From contig NC_010794.1 of assembly GCF_000019665.1 (NCBI RefSeq), forward strand, positions 1,178,001-1,242,000: a stretch of DNA of 64,000 nucleotides, given 5' to 3'. The notes under the pieces were generated by a model, which was not told the origin of the DNA, made no database searches, and saw nothing but the letters and a program-made list of their open reading frames with translations. The DNA comes from Methylacidiphilum infernorum V4 (lineage in GTDB: Bacteria; Verrucomicrobiota; Verrucomicrobiia; Methylacidiphilales; Methylacidiphilaceae). Both the position numbers and the translations under genes were made by a program. Positions within the stretch are counted from its first letter, which is position 1, and each line of letters opens with the position of its first letter. This document shows, piece by piece, positions 35,867 to 45,686 of this stretch.

Positions 35867-36436
35867 TTACTTTCTTAAAAGTCCATCCATCCGGAAAAGC
35901 GAAAAACTTAAGACGGTCGCTAAACCCACCGCCCAGAGTAAAATCCCTGTTTGACTAGCCGTAAAATAATAACTCCAGGGCTTGATAGCAACCACGATAG
36001 GAAAATCAAAAGTGAGCTCTTCACCCTTCTTCTTTTGCATGATCACTTCCAACCGATACCTTCCTTTTTCCAAGTAGGCGGGAAATGAAATGGTCCCCCC
36101 AGGATAAGTTTGAAGGGGAAGGGATTTAACCAGTTCATTTTTTTCAGAAAAAAGCTTTACCATAACGGGGGTCGTTCTTGCCTTATCATTGATCAGGTCC
36201 ACCACTATAGTCGCTTGTCCGGGATCGGGAACATTGTCACAAAAGGTGTCCCCTTGGTAGATCGATTTCTGAGTGTAAAGATCCATATGCACAGAATAGC
36301 CATCCTTTTCCATAACAGGACACTTGAACCTGCCGGCATTTTTGTTGCAGACATGACCACAATCGGCAAACGAAGAACAAGGCAAAATAAATAATGTTCC
36401 TACCGTTCCAATCAGGAATAAAACTAGGGATTTCAT
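35867..36436 (-). CDS. Exported protein with C-terminal membrane anchor
   Basis: This 189-residue protein begins with a signal peptide of about 24 residues. The mature region has CGHVCNKNAGRFKCPV, a Cys-rich start, then a beta-rich domain with QATIVVDLINDKARTTPVMVK and YPGGTISFPAYLEKGRYRL. This resembles an immunoglobulin-like or FixH/CcoH-style fold. Residues 160-182 form a C-terminal membrane helix. Family not recognised. It is convergent to the unknown cassette at 34-36 kb. Confidence 0.6.
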   Translation of the reverse strand: MKSLVLFLIGTVGTLFILPCSSFADCGHVCNKNAGRFKCPVMEKDGYSVHMDLYTQKSIYQGDTFCDNVPDPGQATIVVDLINDKARTTPVMVKLFSEKNELVKSLPLQTYPGGTISFPAYLEKGRYRLEVIMQKKKGEELTFDFPIVVAIKPWSYYFTASQTGILLWAVGLATVLSFSLFRMDGLLRK

Positions 36437-36926
36437 GTTAGTATGAGTATTGAATGAGATAACATTACTATAAAAATAATTTTAAAAAAAAGAAAAAAAT
36501 TCAGTTTTGGTAGGATTTTTAATCCCTCCTGTTTTTTTAAATACTTTAACCTTTCTTCCGCTGGGGAGCCCATGCATCCCCGAAAAAAACATGGTTAAAA
36601 CCGGTTTCCTGCTCTTGAGCGAGGTTAGCTTCAGCCAGGGTAAAAGGCCAAGACCTTCCTTTCGCTCCACAGGCATAAGCCCCGGTCACAGTTGCCATAA
36701 TGTGCCCAAAAACATATAAGCATACGCAAAAAAAAAGAGCATCCTCATTCAACGGTAAAAACTGCTTTAGCTTCTAGCCTATATCTTTTTGTTCAGGGCA
36801 ATCTTAAGCCCCATTTTGAGGAAAATGATCTCCTTTCATACAAAATTTTATTTTAAGGCCTTTGGCCTCCTTGCCCATTCAATGACTTGACCGATTTCTC
36901 CCAAGATCGTTTTTACCGTTCAGAAA
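36437..36926 (-). pseudogene. 490-bp gap with possible TnpB-tail remnant
   Basis: This stretch lies between two minus-strand genes. A minus-strand frame at 36546-36752 encodes GAYACGAKGRSW and QETGFNHVFF in a Gly/Cys pattern. That pattern is seen in the variable C-terminal tails of IS200/IS605 TnpB proteins, but no catalytic residues are left. The segment 36570-36590 has a short GGGGA/TCCCC inverted repeat. A similar pattern occurs at 44480-44600. It could be decayed mobile DNA, at low certainty. Confidence 0.3.
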
Positions 36927-38768
36927 TTACCCTCTAGTTCCCAGTGCCTTATCCAGATTATAAGCAGAACTGATCAAGGCGAGATGGGTAAAGGCTTGGG
37001 GAAAATTCCCCAAGGCCTCTCCGCTAAAACCGGTCTGCTCCGCATACAAACCGACATGGTTGGCAAATCCAAGCATCCGTTCAAAAAGCAGGTGAGCCTC
37101 TTCAAGCAGATCGCCCTTGAATTGCCCCGCCCGGGCCAAAGCTTCTACAAGCCAAAAGGTACAAATATTAAAAGTCCCCTCTCTTCCCCTTAACCCATCG
37201 GCGGTTTTGTCCAGGTTATAGCGATAAAGAAGGTTATTGGCTAGAAGACCTCCCTCTTGAGGAGGACGCATGACCGCCTCCAGGGTCCCTAGAATTTTAG
37301 GGTCCGTAGGAGAAACCAAGAACACCATGGGCATCAATAGAGTGGCTGCATCCAAGGCATCCGAACCCGGGTACTGCACGAAGCTCTTTAGCCTTGGATT
37401 CCAGCTTTTTTCCAAGATATAAGTGTAAATCTCGTTGCGCACCTTTCGCCAGCCGCTGACATCGGTAGGAAACGATCTTTTTTCAGCTAACCTTAAGCCA
37501 CGATCCAAGGCTACCCAACACATTAACTTTGAATAGGTAAAGTGCCGCCGTCTTCCCCTCACTTCCCATATTCCCTCATCTTCCTGTTGCCAATGTCGGC
37601 ACACCCAATCAATCAAACGCTTTACTTCCTGCCATTCCTCGTAGGAAATGGGAGCTCCATACTTATTACAAAGATAGATCGCATCAACAAGCTCACCATA
37701 GATATCCAGCTGGAGCTGCTTGTAAGCATTATTACCGATTCTTACTGGCCTAGAGCCTTTATATCCCTCCAAGTGGTGTAGTTCCATTTCTTTCAATTCC
37801 GTTTTTCCATCAATCCCATACATGACTTGCAGTGGAGGTTTATCTCCCGAAAAACCCCGGTAAACCTTGGAAAGGAATTCCATGTATCTTTGCGCTTCTT
37901 CTGTAAAGCCAAGGCGCATGAAAGCATAGATGGTAAAAGCCGAATCCCTAATCCAACTAAAGCGATAATCCCAGTTCCTCTCACCTCCGACTTCCTCGGG
38001 TAAGCTTGTTGTAGGGGCGGCGATAATAGCTCCGGTGGGTTTAAAAGTAAGAAGCTTTAAAGTTAATGCTGAGCGGTAAACCATTTCCCGCCAACGGCCC
38101 GAATATTGGCATTGAGCAATCCAGTCCCTCCAATAGTCTACGGTAACCCTGAAAAGCCTTTCAGCCTCCTTGTTTGAGGTGTGCATCGCCCATTCTGAAC
38201 CCGGGGTCATTTGACTAAGGACAAATACCGTTGTGTCCCCTTCCCTAAGAGTAAATCTTGAAACAACTCCATTTTTAGATATTTCAAAGGGCTTATCCGT
38301 AGAAAGAAGAAGCTTCAACTTTTCCGTAGAAAAAACAGCTCCTGCCGTAATTCGTTCTGTCTGATGGGGATCTAAGGCATAATTAAAGGCGGGACGACAT
38401 TCAAGAATAAAATCTATAGCTCCGCGAACAACCGTTAACCTGCGAATAAGACGAAACCGATGCAAGCCGGTTTCATTGACCGATTCCACAGGCATAAAAT
38501 CGGTAAGCTCGGCCGCTCCCTGGGAAGAAAGAAAACGGGTGACCAGTACGTTTGTCCCCGGCCAATAGAACTGCTTGCAACGAACATCGGTTTCATGGGG
38601 TGTAATTTGAAAACGCCCACCCTTTTCGTCGTCCAGCAAAGCCCCAAATACACTAGGGGAATCAAAAAAAGGGATACATAACCAATCGATTGAACCGTTG
38701 ATGGCGACAAGGGCCACCGTGTGCATGTCTCCTATAATGGCATAGTTCTCGATAGGTTGATAGGCCAT
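36927..38768 (-). CDS. Glycoside hydrolase family 15 (glucoamylase/trehalase-like)
   Basis: This 613-residue enzyme starts [20 protein letters not shown] and continues [20 protein letters not shown], the N-terminal beta-sandwich of GH15. The (alpha/alpha)6 barrel follows with [20 protein letters not shown] (catalytic region I) and [20 protein letters not shown]. The C-terminal segment includes [19 protein letters not shown]. It hydrolyses alpha-glucans or trehalose; the specificity is not clear. No signal peptide is seen, so the enzyme is probably cytoplasmic. The ATG at 38768 is 5 bp past the wrbA stop and is preferred over 38903, which would overlap wrbA. Confidence 0.9.
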   Translation of the reverse strand: MAYQPIENYAIIGDMHTVALVAINGSIDWLCIPFFDSPSVFGALLDDEKGGRFQITPHETDVRCKQFYWPGTNVLVTRFLSSQGAAELTDFMPVESVNETGLHRFRLIRRLTVVRGAIDFILECRPAFNYALDPHQTERITAGAVFSTEKLKLLLSTDKPFEISKNGVVSRFTLREGDTTVFVLSQMTPGSEWAMHTSNKEAERLFRVTVDYWRDWIAQCQYSGRWREMVYRSALTLKLLTFKPTGAIIAAPTTSLPEEVGGERNWDYRFSWIRDSAFTIYAFMRLGFTEEAQRYMEFLSKVYRGFSGDKPPLQVMYGIDGKTELKEMELHHLEGYKGSRPVRIGNNAYKQLQLDIYGELVDAIYLCNKYGAPISYEEWQEVKRLIDWVCRHWQQEDEGIWEVRGRRRHFTYSKLMCWVALDRGLRLAEKRSFPTDVSGWRKVRNEIYTYILEKSWNPRLKSFVQYPGSDALDAATLLMPMVFLVSPTDPKILGTLEAVMRPPQEGGLLANNLLYRYNLDKTADGLRGREGTFNICTFWLVEALARAGQFKGDLLEEAHLLFERMLGFANHVGLYAEQTGFSGEALGNFPQAFTHLALISSAYNLDKALGTRG

Positions 38769-38773
38769 AGGTC

Positions 38774-39385
38774 TTAACGGACAAGCTTTGCGGTAAGGGT
38801 TGCCACATGCTTTCCCTGGAATCTGGCTCCAGCCAGCTCGTTTTCCGTGGGCATTCTCTCTCCTGCGCCTCCAGCTATTGTCGAAGCTCCATAGGGAGAA
38901 CAACCGCTGACTTCATCCACAACCATTTGCCCAGTAAATGAATAAGGCAGGCCAACGATAACCATCCCTAGGTGAAGCAAGCTCACCATGAAGGTCAAGA
39001 TCGTCGCTTCTTGTCCCCCATGCTGTGTATTAGAACTACAAAAGACACTGCCCACTTTGCCTATTAACTTGCCGCTCAGCCAAAGCTTGCCTGCACTATC
39101 CAGAAATTGCCTCATCTGGCCACACATGTTGCCAAAACGAGTGGGGGTGCCAAAAATGATCGCATCGGCTTCTCCCAGTTCTTCAATAGGACAGACAGGA
39201 ATATGGGCGAAGGCTTTCTGGGGTTCAACCGCTCCCATTTTATGGAGAATTTCGTTACTTAACGTTTCTGGAACTCTTTTCAGGACGACCTGTGCTCCTT
39301 TAACGGATCGGGCTCCTTCAGCAACAGCTTCGGCCATCCTATAGGTATGACCATACATCGAATAAAAAACCACGTAAATTTTCAT
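38774..39385 (-). CDS. wrbA: NAD(P)H:quinone oxidoreductase WrbA
   Basis: WrbA is a flavodoxin-fold NAD(P)H:quinone reductase that keeps quinones in the two-electron reduced state. The protein has 203 residues with the FMN phosphate loop [30 protein letters not shown] and the [10 protein letters not shown] segment. The end has [18 protein letters not shown]. It precedes the GH15 gene by 5 bp, so the two are probably in one transcript. Confidence 0.93.
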   Translation of the reverse strand: MKIYVVFYSMYGHTYRMAEAVAEGARSVKGAQVVLKRVPETLSNEILHKMGAVEPQKAFAHIPVCPIEELGEADAIIFGTPTRFGNMCGQMRQFLDSAGKLWLSGKLIGKVGSVFCSSNTQHGGQEATILTFMVSLLHLGMVIVGLPYSFTGQMVVDEVSGCSPYGASTIAGGAGERMPTENELAGARFQGKHVATLTAKLVR

Positions 39386-39997
39386 TATTTTTCAACCCCG
39401 CTTAAGCGCAAAAACCCATATTAACCTGGAAAAGGGAAAAAACGACTTTTTTTTAGTTAATCCAATAGTCGCGGATAGGGTCATAAGGAAAAATTGAAAA
39501 ATGCAATCGATTAAAATTCCTAATCATCTTTGAGGCTAGGGACGGCGTTGGGGACCGATTGACAAGATTATTTTCAATATAAAATCAAGCTGAATGCCTG
39601 CTTTGCTGCTCCTTTTCTACAAAAACCAATCAGGCTTCAAGTAGTTTTAAATTTACATTTAGGACAACCGCAGGCCTTGCGGCCATCACGGCTTAAATGG
39701 AATTGCTTTTTCATCTTCCAGGATCACTTACCTCCTTGCTTCGATATTATTCAGGGTTGTTTTTTCCGCATGATTTTTACATACTCAATTTTCCATCCTA
39801 TACGCTTTCAATAGTAATTACTAAAAAGCTTTTTCAACATCTTTAACAAAATTACTTATTTACAATTGACATGATGATCGATTTTGATTTTTTTGAATAA
39901 CTTGATTTTTATTTTATTGCAATAATAGTTGTCATATAAGAGAAATTATTTTCAATAGATTTATCCCTTTTTTGATTAATTTTAAGAAATATTAATC
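39386..39997. other. 612-bp intergenic stretch
   Basis: AT-rich, with no gene longer than about 30 codons. One small minus-strand frame (39637-39714) with a CGCPKC motif is listed separately. The region 39780-39990 is about 75 percent A+T by eye and contains promoter-like TTGACA at 39864-39869 (+ strand). No + strand gene starts within it. Confidence 0.5.
39637..39714 (-). CDS. Tiny Cys-rich ORF (25 residues) with CxCxxC motif
   Basis: The ATG at 39714 opens a 25-codon frame that ends in CGCPKCKFKTT. Its three Cys in CxCxxC spacing could bind zinc or iron. AAGGAGG lies about 16 nt upstream, too far for a normal site. The surrounding 612 bp is otherwise empty. It is either a microprotein or chance; I cannot tell. 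Confidence 0.25.
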   Translation of the reverse strand: MKKQFHLSRDGRKACGCPKCKFKTT

Positions 39998-41248
39998 TTA
40001 CTTTGTTTCAGAACGAATATTGAGCTTTTGAGAACAATCGATGAGATTTTCAACGTATTGATAGGGTGTATGATACGTTAAAATGTATTCTTTTGCCCGA
40101 ATTCCAATTTCTCTTAATTTTTGTCTTTCTTCAAACGCTTCTAATAAGATTTCTTCCAGTTGTTTTTCTACACAACAAGGATCGATCTTCAAGACACAAT
40201 CATCGGGTAGTTCTTTATACCAACCCGAATTTAATACCACTACCGGCTTGGCCATAAGCATCATGTTGAGGAGTGAACTTGAGGTTTCTCCCATGGTAGG
40301 GGCCCTTAAAGCGATACAGATATCCGCTTGGGAAAGCAGTTCAATAACTTGAGCAGGTTGTTGGTAATCGAAAACTTTAACGATATTCTTTAGTTGGTAT
40401 TTTTTTATGAGACTATGAATATTATACCAAAAGAATGTGCCCCCGATGATCCAATATTCCATGTTTTGTTGTAGAAAAGAAGAATTTTGCAAGACTTTGA
40501 AAATGGACTCGTAAGCCTTGTTGGGCAATACATAACCAAAAGTCGCCGCAACGAGTTTTTCTTTACCCCTGTGAGGGGACAACAAAACATTCTTTTGAGA
40601 GAGGCTAGCTATATTTTCTTCGGACAAGGTAAAGGGAAGGTTAAGTTTGAATGCCGGTTTAGATAAATTATATTTTTTGATTTTTTCTAGGGCAAAAAAG
40701 GAATGGGTTATTACACAAGAAGATTTTGAAATAATTTCTTCATTCATCGGGTACTGAAGAATCGATTGGTCTTCATAAACCTTTTTAAGAAAATTCAGAA
40801 CCGCTGAAGGCCCTTCTTTAAGAGATTGCGCATTAACTAAGTCCAAAGAATAAAGTTCCTTAAACTTTTCCACGTATCCCGAAAAATTTCTCTTTATGAT
40901 CAGATAGTATCCCGCATAAAAAAATTGCAATACATAGTCATGAAGAATGACTATACCCGGAAATCTTAACAGGAGCTCATAAGCATAGGAATGAAAACGA
41001 AAATCATTACTCATGTTGAAAAACACCAGGTCATAATCCTCGAGCTTCTCCATGACTTTCCAATCGATCTTGTCTCTTTCGACGTAGGGAATAACCAAAC
41101 ATCCCTTTGTAAAGGAGTATTGGGGACAATAGTCTTCAACAAAAAGGCTAAGCTCTGAAACTTTTTTTAAATAGGGAATAACATTAGAACTAAAATCAGC
41201 GATCCCCGATTTTTTGGGAGGCAGAGGACTAAACCAAGCAATTTTCAC
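39998..41248 (-). CDS. Glycosyltransferase, GT-B fold (family 4-like)
   Basis: This 416-residue protein has the GT-B layout. The N-terminal domain starts MKIAWFSPLPPKKSGIADFS. In the C-terminal donor domain GKEKLVAATFGYVLPNKAYE and WIIGGTFF are followed by VKVFDYQQPAQVIELLSQADICIALR. The GETSSSLLNMMLMAKPVVV segment resembles the sugar-nucleotide binding site of GT4. It stands alone, with no capsule or LPS genes beside it, so the acceptor is unknown. Confidence 0.8.
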   Translation of the reverse strand: MKIAWFSPLPPKKSGIADFSSNVIPYLKKVSELSLFVEDYCPQYSFTKGCLVIPYVERDKIDWKVMEKLEDYDLVFFNMSNDFRFHSYAYELLLRFPGIVILHDYVLQFFYAGYYLIIKRNFSGYVEKFKELYSLDLVNAQSLKEGPSAVLNFLKKVYEDQSILQYPMNEEIISKSSCVITHSFFALEKIKKYNLSKPAFKLNLPFTLSEENIASLSQKNVLLSPHRGKEKLVAATFGYVLPNKAYESIFKVLQNSSFLQQNMEYWIIGGTFFWYNIHSLIKKYQLKNIVKVFDYQQPAQVIELLSQADICIALRAPTMGETSSSLLNMMLMAKPVVVLNSGWYKELPDDCVLKIDPCCVEKQLEEILLEAFEERQKLREIGIRAKEYILTYHTPYQYVENLIDCSQKLNIRSETK

Positions 41249-41346
41249 CAGTATAAGCTTTTCGACTGCAATTATCTATGCCCTTTAAGCAAGTTGCAAC
41301 AATTAATTACTTTCGATAAACAGAAAATCCACCTGCAATCATCCCT

Positions 41347-41520
41347 TTACCGGTGGAACATCCTTTCATAGGGGCTCGATTGGTTAATCGCTGAAAAGAT
41401 CAAAACACCAAAATAGAGGAGAAAAAGGAGCATGAGAATCAAAAATACGCTGAAAGCTGTTTTTTTAGATTCCTGTTTTTTCGTTTTATCTTTGGGCTCT
41501 TTTCGATCGTTGTCCATCAT
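41347..41520 (-). CDS. Small single-helix membrane protein
   Basis: From the paired ATG at 41520/41517 the protein has 57-58 residues. A charged Asp/Lys/Glu-rich N-terminus is followed by a membrane segment at about residues 24-48 and ends NQSSPYERMFHR. Upstream codons of the longer frame are low-complexity. No known family. Confidence 0.5.
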   Translation of the reverse strand: MMDNDRKEPKDKTKKQESKKTAFSVFLILMLLFLLYFGVLIFSAINQSSPYERMFHR

Positions 41521-41680
41521 TGCTAGCAGATGACAAAACAGGAAAAAGTCAATCCTGAAAAAGGAAAAAATATTGGGAAAATGCGGAGAATATATTGCGG
41601 TATTTCCCTTAGGCAAGTATAAGCATTTATCCGTCCGAATCCAATGGCAACAGTTAGATTTTTTTTGAAAGCTGTTGGCT

Positions 41681-42142
41681 TCAGTAAGTATCTGACCAAA
41701 GATGGATGTGGGAAGCCGAGATTACGGGGTATTTATAAGGTCTTTGACCAATAATTCCCCGTTGAACCCGGCTTAACCTCCCTATAACCGTAACACTTTT
41801 GCCTCTTGTATAGATGGAAGGATCCAAAAATTTTTTGGTTGAAACGATAAACCTTCCATAACTGAGATCGGTGGAGAGAGGGACTTTGAAACTCCGAGAA
41901 AGAGGTTTATGGATGACTTCCATGAGGGTTTTATCCGGCAAATTCTGCACTTGGGCAATGACTCCGCCTAAAAAAAGCCGACTTCCAATAAATTCTTCAG
42001 GATGGGCAATAATGACAGAAAAAGGAGGCTGCGTTTTTAGAATATTCTTCTCCTCCTTGGTAAAGGGACCCGCCTGACAAGCAATGAGAGAATACCAGAA
42101 GATCCAAAAAAGGATAAAAATTTTACAAGGCTTTTTCCTCAT
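41681..42142 (-). CDS. Slp-family outer-membrane lipoprotein
   Basis: The protein has 153 residues. The signal peptide ends with SLIAC, a good lipobox at about residues 18-22. The Slp signatures are HPEEFIGSRLFLGGVIAQVQ, PLSTDLSYGRFIVSTKKFLD and the end YKYPVISASHIHLW. Slp is an acid- and starvation-induced outer-membrane lipoprotein in enterobacteria, which fits an acidophile. It is alone on the minus strand. Confidence 0.85.
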   Translation of the reverse strand: MRKKPCKIFILFWIFWYSLIACQAGPFTKEEKNILKTQPPFSVIIAHPEEFIGSRLFLGGVIAQVQNLPDKTLMEVIHKPLSRSFKVPLSTDLSYGRFIVSTKKFLDPSIYTRGKSVTVIGRLSRVQRGIIGQRPYKYPVISASHIHLWSDTY

Positions 42143-42197
42143 GGAAAATAAGAAAAGGCAAAAACTGACTGGACATTAAAGACCGGTCATCCACTTT

Positions 42198-42983
42198 TTA
42201 TCCCTTCAATAAAAACACGTGTTCTTGAGGATCGTAGTCTATCTTTTCAAGTTGCTTTGCTTTTTTTTGCACAAGATCAGCCCACCAGTCGGAAAGCTGG
42301 CTGTTTGTTTTCCCGAGTTTAAAGGCAAGATCCCGGTTCGTTATTCTTCCTCCCGCTTCGGATAGGATTTTTAAGACTTTCTTGGTCTTAATCGCCTCGG
42401 TTTTTTTATTCCGGGAGTTAACAATCATAAAGTAGGATTTTTCAAATTTTACGTTTTTAAGCTCTTTCTTGTGCCGGCTTAAAAAGACCCTCAAAGAAGC
42501 CGGTTTAACTCCAAGTTTAGTGGCTAAAACATCAATAGGGATGGGACCTTCCTTAATGAAACTTAGAAATTTTTCTACCGTAATCTTTCGCCGGCCCGCA
42601 AACTTTGAGGAATCGGTCTCTGTTTGGACATATTTTCTGTGGATCAAGCGTTCTTCTCCGATCTGTTCGATCTCCCGCGGGAAATGGGAAACGAAACGAA
42701 GCAAAAATTCCTTGGGACAGCCCAGTTTCTTGCCGAGCTCGGCAAGATCTATTCCTTGTTGACCGGATTCTTCAACGATCCCGATCAGCTTTTGAAAATC
42801 TATTTCAAACGGTGTTGTTTTTTCATTGCCAATCGGTTGAAACCCCGAAACGACTAAAGAATTATTCTTGGAAAGATGTAACGAAATAACAGACTTAAGA
42901 ATATCGGTAAGAAGATTTATACTCTCCTCAGGCAACTCTTTGAGGTGAACCGCCGTAGCAAGGAAGTTTTCGTAAGCGTTCAT
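42198..42983 (-). CDS. Protein with three helix-turn-helix-like segments, unknown function
   Basis: The 261-residue protein has repeated wHTH-type patterns. One is at about residues 85-125 with IDLAELGKKLGCPKEFLLR. The next is at about 140-175 with IDVLATKLGVKPASLRVFL, and the third at about 210-245 with ITNRDLAFKLGKTNSQLSDW. The repetition suggests a DNA- or RNA-binding or multi-domain adaptor. I do not recognise a family. No neighbour suggests a target. Confidence 0.55.
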   Translation of the reverse strand: MNAYENFLATAVHLKELPEESINLLTDILKSVISLHLSKNNSLVVSGFQPIGNEKTTPFEIDFQKLIGIVEESGQQGIDLAELGKKLGCPKEFLLRFVSHFPREIEQIGEERLIHRKYVQTETDSSKFAGRRKITVEKFLSFIKEGPIPIDVLATKLGVKPASLRVFLSRHKKELKNVKFEKSYFMIVNSRNKKTEAIKTKKVLKILSEAGGRITNRDLAFKLGKTNSQLSDWWADLVQKKAKQLEKIDYDPQEHVFLLKG

Positions 42984-43275
42984 AATAAAATATCATGATA
43001 AATATTTAGAATACAAAATTAAAACAAAGATTGAACATAGACTTTAGACTTCGGCAGAATTTTAACAATATTCTTTAGGGCTTATTCGAAATTGAAATTT
43101 CCCATCCGGTTGGCCCTCTATTTAATCCGGCTCAATATCCTTTTTTTCTTGAAGATGATCTAGCCCAAAACGGGAGGACAGTCTTAAAAAATATAATCTC
43201 TTCCTCTCATTCTTAAAGAAATATAAACAAGGCAATACGGCTCATATCTATAGAGGACAGTAGGATTAAAAGATC

Positions 43276-44379
43276 ATGTTTTCTTCTTTTCTCCCTTTCA
43301 ACCCAAAGAAAAAAAGAATTCCTAAAAACAGCGAAGATTGGAAAAAAAATTTCCCCGAGCTGTTCTTTTTGGAAGAAGATTGTCCAAAAATTGAAGCTTA
43401 TTTAAAAGCGATCCATTTTCTTCAACCTGGAGAGAGAGTTCTCTCCTCTCAAAGCTCTAAAGGCTCGACGATCGATAAAATGGTCAAGGTGCAGACAAGC
43501 AATAGGACAGTGATCTTAAAACAAGCTAGACCCTGGATTGAAGCTTTTCCTTTAAGCCGTGCCCCGATGAGCAGGATATCCAGAGAAGTCGAATTTTACA
43601 ATATGGCTTTCAATGATCCTTTCCTCAGAAGCTTTATCAGTCAACCCCTCCTGGTGGACAAAGTCAACTATCTGCTGATTCTGCCAGATGACACAACTAA
43701 AGATTTTTCTGAAATCTACTCCAAAGAATCCTTTTCAATGCATGACTTAGCGGCAATCGTGGAATTTCTCTCCTATCTCCATAACCGTTTTTTTAATACA
43801 AGACCAATCCTCAGGTTCGAAAATCAAGCGATGCGAAAATACCACTGGAGAAGTCTTTTTGTTATGCCTTTTAAGCTCAAGAAAAATCGTGCTTTCTCGG
43901 AAAGCGAAAAACAGCTTGAAGTTCTCGTTCGGCGTTTCATGTCAGACTGGAAATTCTATGCTGCAATGAAACAGGCCGGTTATCGCTATTTGGATCAAGG
44001 TCCCACCCTTATTCACGGGAACTTCCAGCCGGGATGTTGGTTCCAAAGAAAAAACGGCCCTGAAATCAGGGGCTTTGAATCCATGATTTGTGGAAGACCG
44101 GAAATAGACCTGGGATTTCTTTTAGCCCACCTTCTCCTATCGAACTTGCCCGAACACATTCTTTACGTCTTAAACCATTATAAACCTGTAAAAGGTTTTG
44201 ACAGGGATTTTGCCTTTAAAATTGCAGGAGCCGAAATTTTTCGTAACATCGTTCGACCCCTCTCTTCTTCTAAACTGCCAATAAGTTCCCTAGCCAAGAA
44301 AAAGCTTTTATGGACAAGCTATAAAATGCTTATCGAGAATCGGGATATTATCAATCAAATAGCTTTATCAATCAAATAG
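43276..44379 (+). CDS. Methylthioribose-kinase-like protein with altered catalytic residues
   Basis: The 367-residue protein has the fold of methylthioribose kinase and aminoglycoside phosphotransferases. VILKQARPWIE (Lys82) matches the MtnK N-lobe. The usual HGD of the catalytic loop is HGN at 247-249 in LIHGNFQPGCW. The expected DPE metal-binding motif reads GFE near 266-268, and IDLG follows. Losing both Asp residues makes catalysis unlikely, so it may be a pseudokinase or bind a ligand. It is alone on the + strand. Confidence 0.65.
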   Translation: MFSSFLPFNPKKKRIPKNSEDWKKNFPELFFLEEDCPKIEAYLKAIHFLQPGERVLSSQSSKGSTIDKMVKVQTSNRTVILKQARPWIEAFPLSRAPMSRISREVEFYNMAFNDPFLRSFISQPLLVDKVNYLLILPDDTTKDFSEIYSKESFSMHDLAAIVEFLSYLHNRFFNTRPILRFENQAMRKYHWRSLFVMPFKLKKNRAFSESEKQLEVLVRRFMSDWKFYAAMKQAGYRYLDQGPTLIHGNFQPGCWFQRKNGPEIRGFESMICGRPEIDLGFLLAHLLLSNLPEHILYVLNHYKPVKGFDRDFAFKIAGAEIFRNIVRPLSSSKLPISSLAKKKLLWTSYKMLIENRDIINQIALSIK

Positions 44380-44611
44380 CTCTCTTGCTCTTTGCCGTAT
44401 CGCCCGTTCTACAGGCTTCCTCATTCTAGCGTTAGCAGGAAAAGAGGATTCTTTGGTTTACCAAGGCCCGGTTCATTCTTTTCTTTCGACAAGAGTCCAC
44501 CCCCTTCTCTCCATAGCTGCAATTGCCAGCAGAAGCGACCGCAATGAGCCCAAAAATATCCATGAACAAGCAAAAGAGGAGCTCTTCCCATTTATCGGTT
44601 CAAGCCGCTTT
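44380..44611 (-). pseudogene. Short gap with remnant-like frame
   Basis: This 232-bp gap lies before the sixA stop. On the minus strand a segment encodes IFGLIAVASAGNCSYGEKG. It resembles the tail-like frame at 36546-36752 (VFGHIMATVTGAYACGAKG) in spacing of Gly, Cys/Tyr and Lys. The two may be remnants of one mobile element family. Low certainty. Confidence 0.25.
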
Positions 44612-45097
44612 TTACAATTTACGGATCTGGGCCTGGCGCAAAAGAAAACGCAGTTCATAGGCGCCTAACCGAAGAGGATCATCCGACCGAATCGCTCCTA
44701 TTCCCCCTTTATCTAGGGGAAAAGCTTGAGGTCGTCCTACACCGAGGAATTCCGCTAGATGCTCGGCAAGGCTAGGCATGTGACCGACAAGAAAAAGGGA
44801 GGATTGCTTATCGTATTTCTTAATGACTTCGAGGAGTTCGGAGGAAGAATGCCCGTTTTCAAGTTGCGGAACAACGACCGGTTTTTTTTCCATTTTCATC
44901 ACCTGCGCTATAATTTCAGCCGTTTGAACCGCCCGATTTAAAGGACTGGTTAAAATTTCATCGGGTTTGATACCCAGTTTTTTTAACCCTTTTCCTAATA
45001 ATTTGGCTTCTTCTTTACCTTCAGCGGTCAAGTTTCTCTGGGCATCGCTATCTGCTTTAGGTTCGGCTGTGGCATGACGGATAAAGTAGAGGTTCAT
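44612..45097 (-). CDS. sixA: Phosphohistidine phosphatase SixA
   Basis: SixA removes phosphate from histidine in phosphotransfer proteins. The 161-residue protein has the shortened catalytic box RHATAEPKA typical of SixA. It is followed by LTAEGKEEAKLLGKGLKKL, TSPLNRAVQTAEI, and the second catalytic His in FLVGHMPSLAEHLAEFL. It lacks the insertion of larger histidine phosphatases. No histidine kinase or PTS gene is nearby. Confidence 0.9.
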   Translation of the reverse strand: MNLYFIRHATAEPKADSDAQRNLTAEGKEEAKLLGKGLKKLGIKPDEILTSPLNRAVQTAEIIAQVMKMEKKPVVVPQLENGHSSSELLEVIKKYDKQSSLFLVGHMPSLAEHLAEFLGVGRPQAFPLDKGGIGAIRSDDPLRLGAYELRFLLRQAQIRKL

Positions 45098-45686
45098 AGC
45101 TCAATATAATTCATTAAGGAGTTTGCTACGAAAAGGATGTCGCTTTTATCCCTTTTTTTATCCCTATATCCCTATAATATGTCCTTTTTTATCCTTGCAA
45201 AGTCTTAGCTTTGAAGATGAACCGGTTGTATATGATACCCAACTCGGTCTTCCTTTTCCTCAAATTTAAGGGATTCCATCGAACTTTAAAAAAAAAAAAC
45301 ATCCCTTGCTCAAGCTATGTTCATGATCATTGGCCTTATTCTATAAAATCTTTTAAAATTTAACCTCATACTTTACCCCTTTTATTATCCCTACTCCTCA
45401 CCGCCTCTTCACCGGATAGTTACGAAAGGCTTGCTAGCGAGGGCAACCCGCTTTAGACCTTTTGTCCACGGTGCAAAATCCCAATGAGTTTTCGGTTATC
45501 GTTTCCGAAATCCTGCCCCAAGAAACAAATCCAATAAAACCAAAAGGGGAAAAGGCCGCCTTCTTTTCTCCTTTATTGGCTATTTAATTTTTTAAAAATA
45601 GGTCTTATGCCAGGAAATTCTCTTCTGTTTTTTATCGAAACAAGGAATAATTAAAGGGATAAATTTGAACAAAGAAAAGAAAAACA
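45098..45686. other. 589-bp intergenic stretch
   Basis: No gene is supported. It contains a run of twelve A at about 45288-45299 and several ATTTT/CCCTT patches. The repeated phrase ATCCCTATATCCCTATAATATG at 45159-45181 has short direct repeats, and TATAAT within it could be a -10 element. I see no hairpin or RNA gene. Confidence 0.45.

Noticed and set aside
32700-36926. Repeat of the tRNA-Ala 3' end that would mark the far edge of an islet
   Set aside because: I looked for the 3' end sequence of the tRNA downstream and did not find a clear copy, so attachment sites are not claimed.
38769-38903. Longer start for the GH15 gene at 38903
   Set aside because: It overlaps the wrbA coding region and the extra residues are not like GH15; the ATG at 38768 gives the standard beginning.
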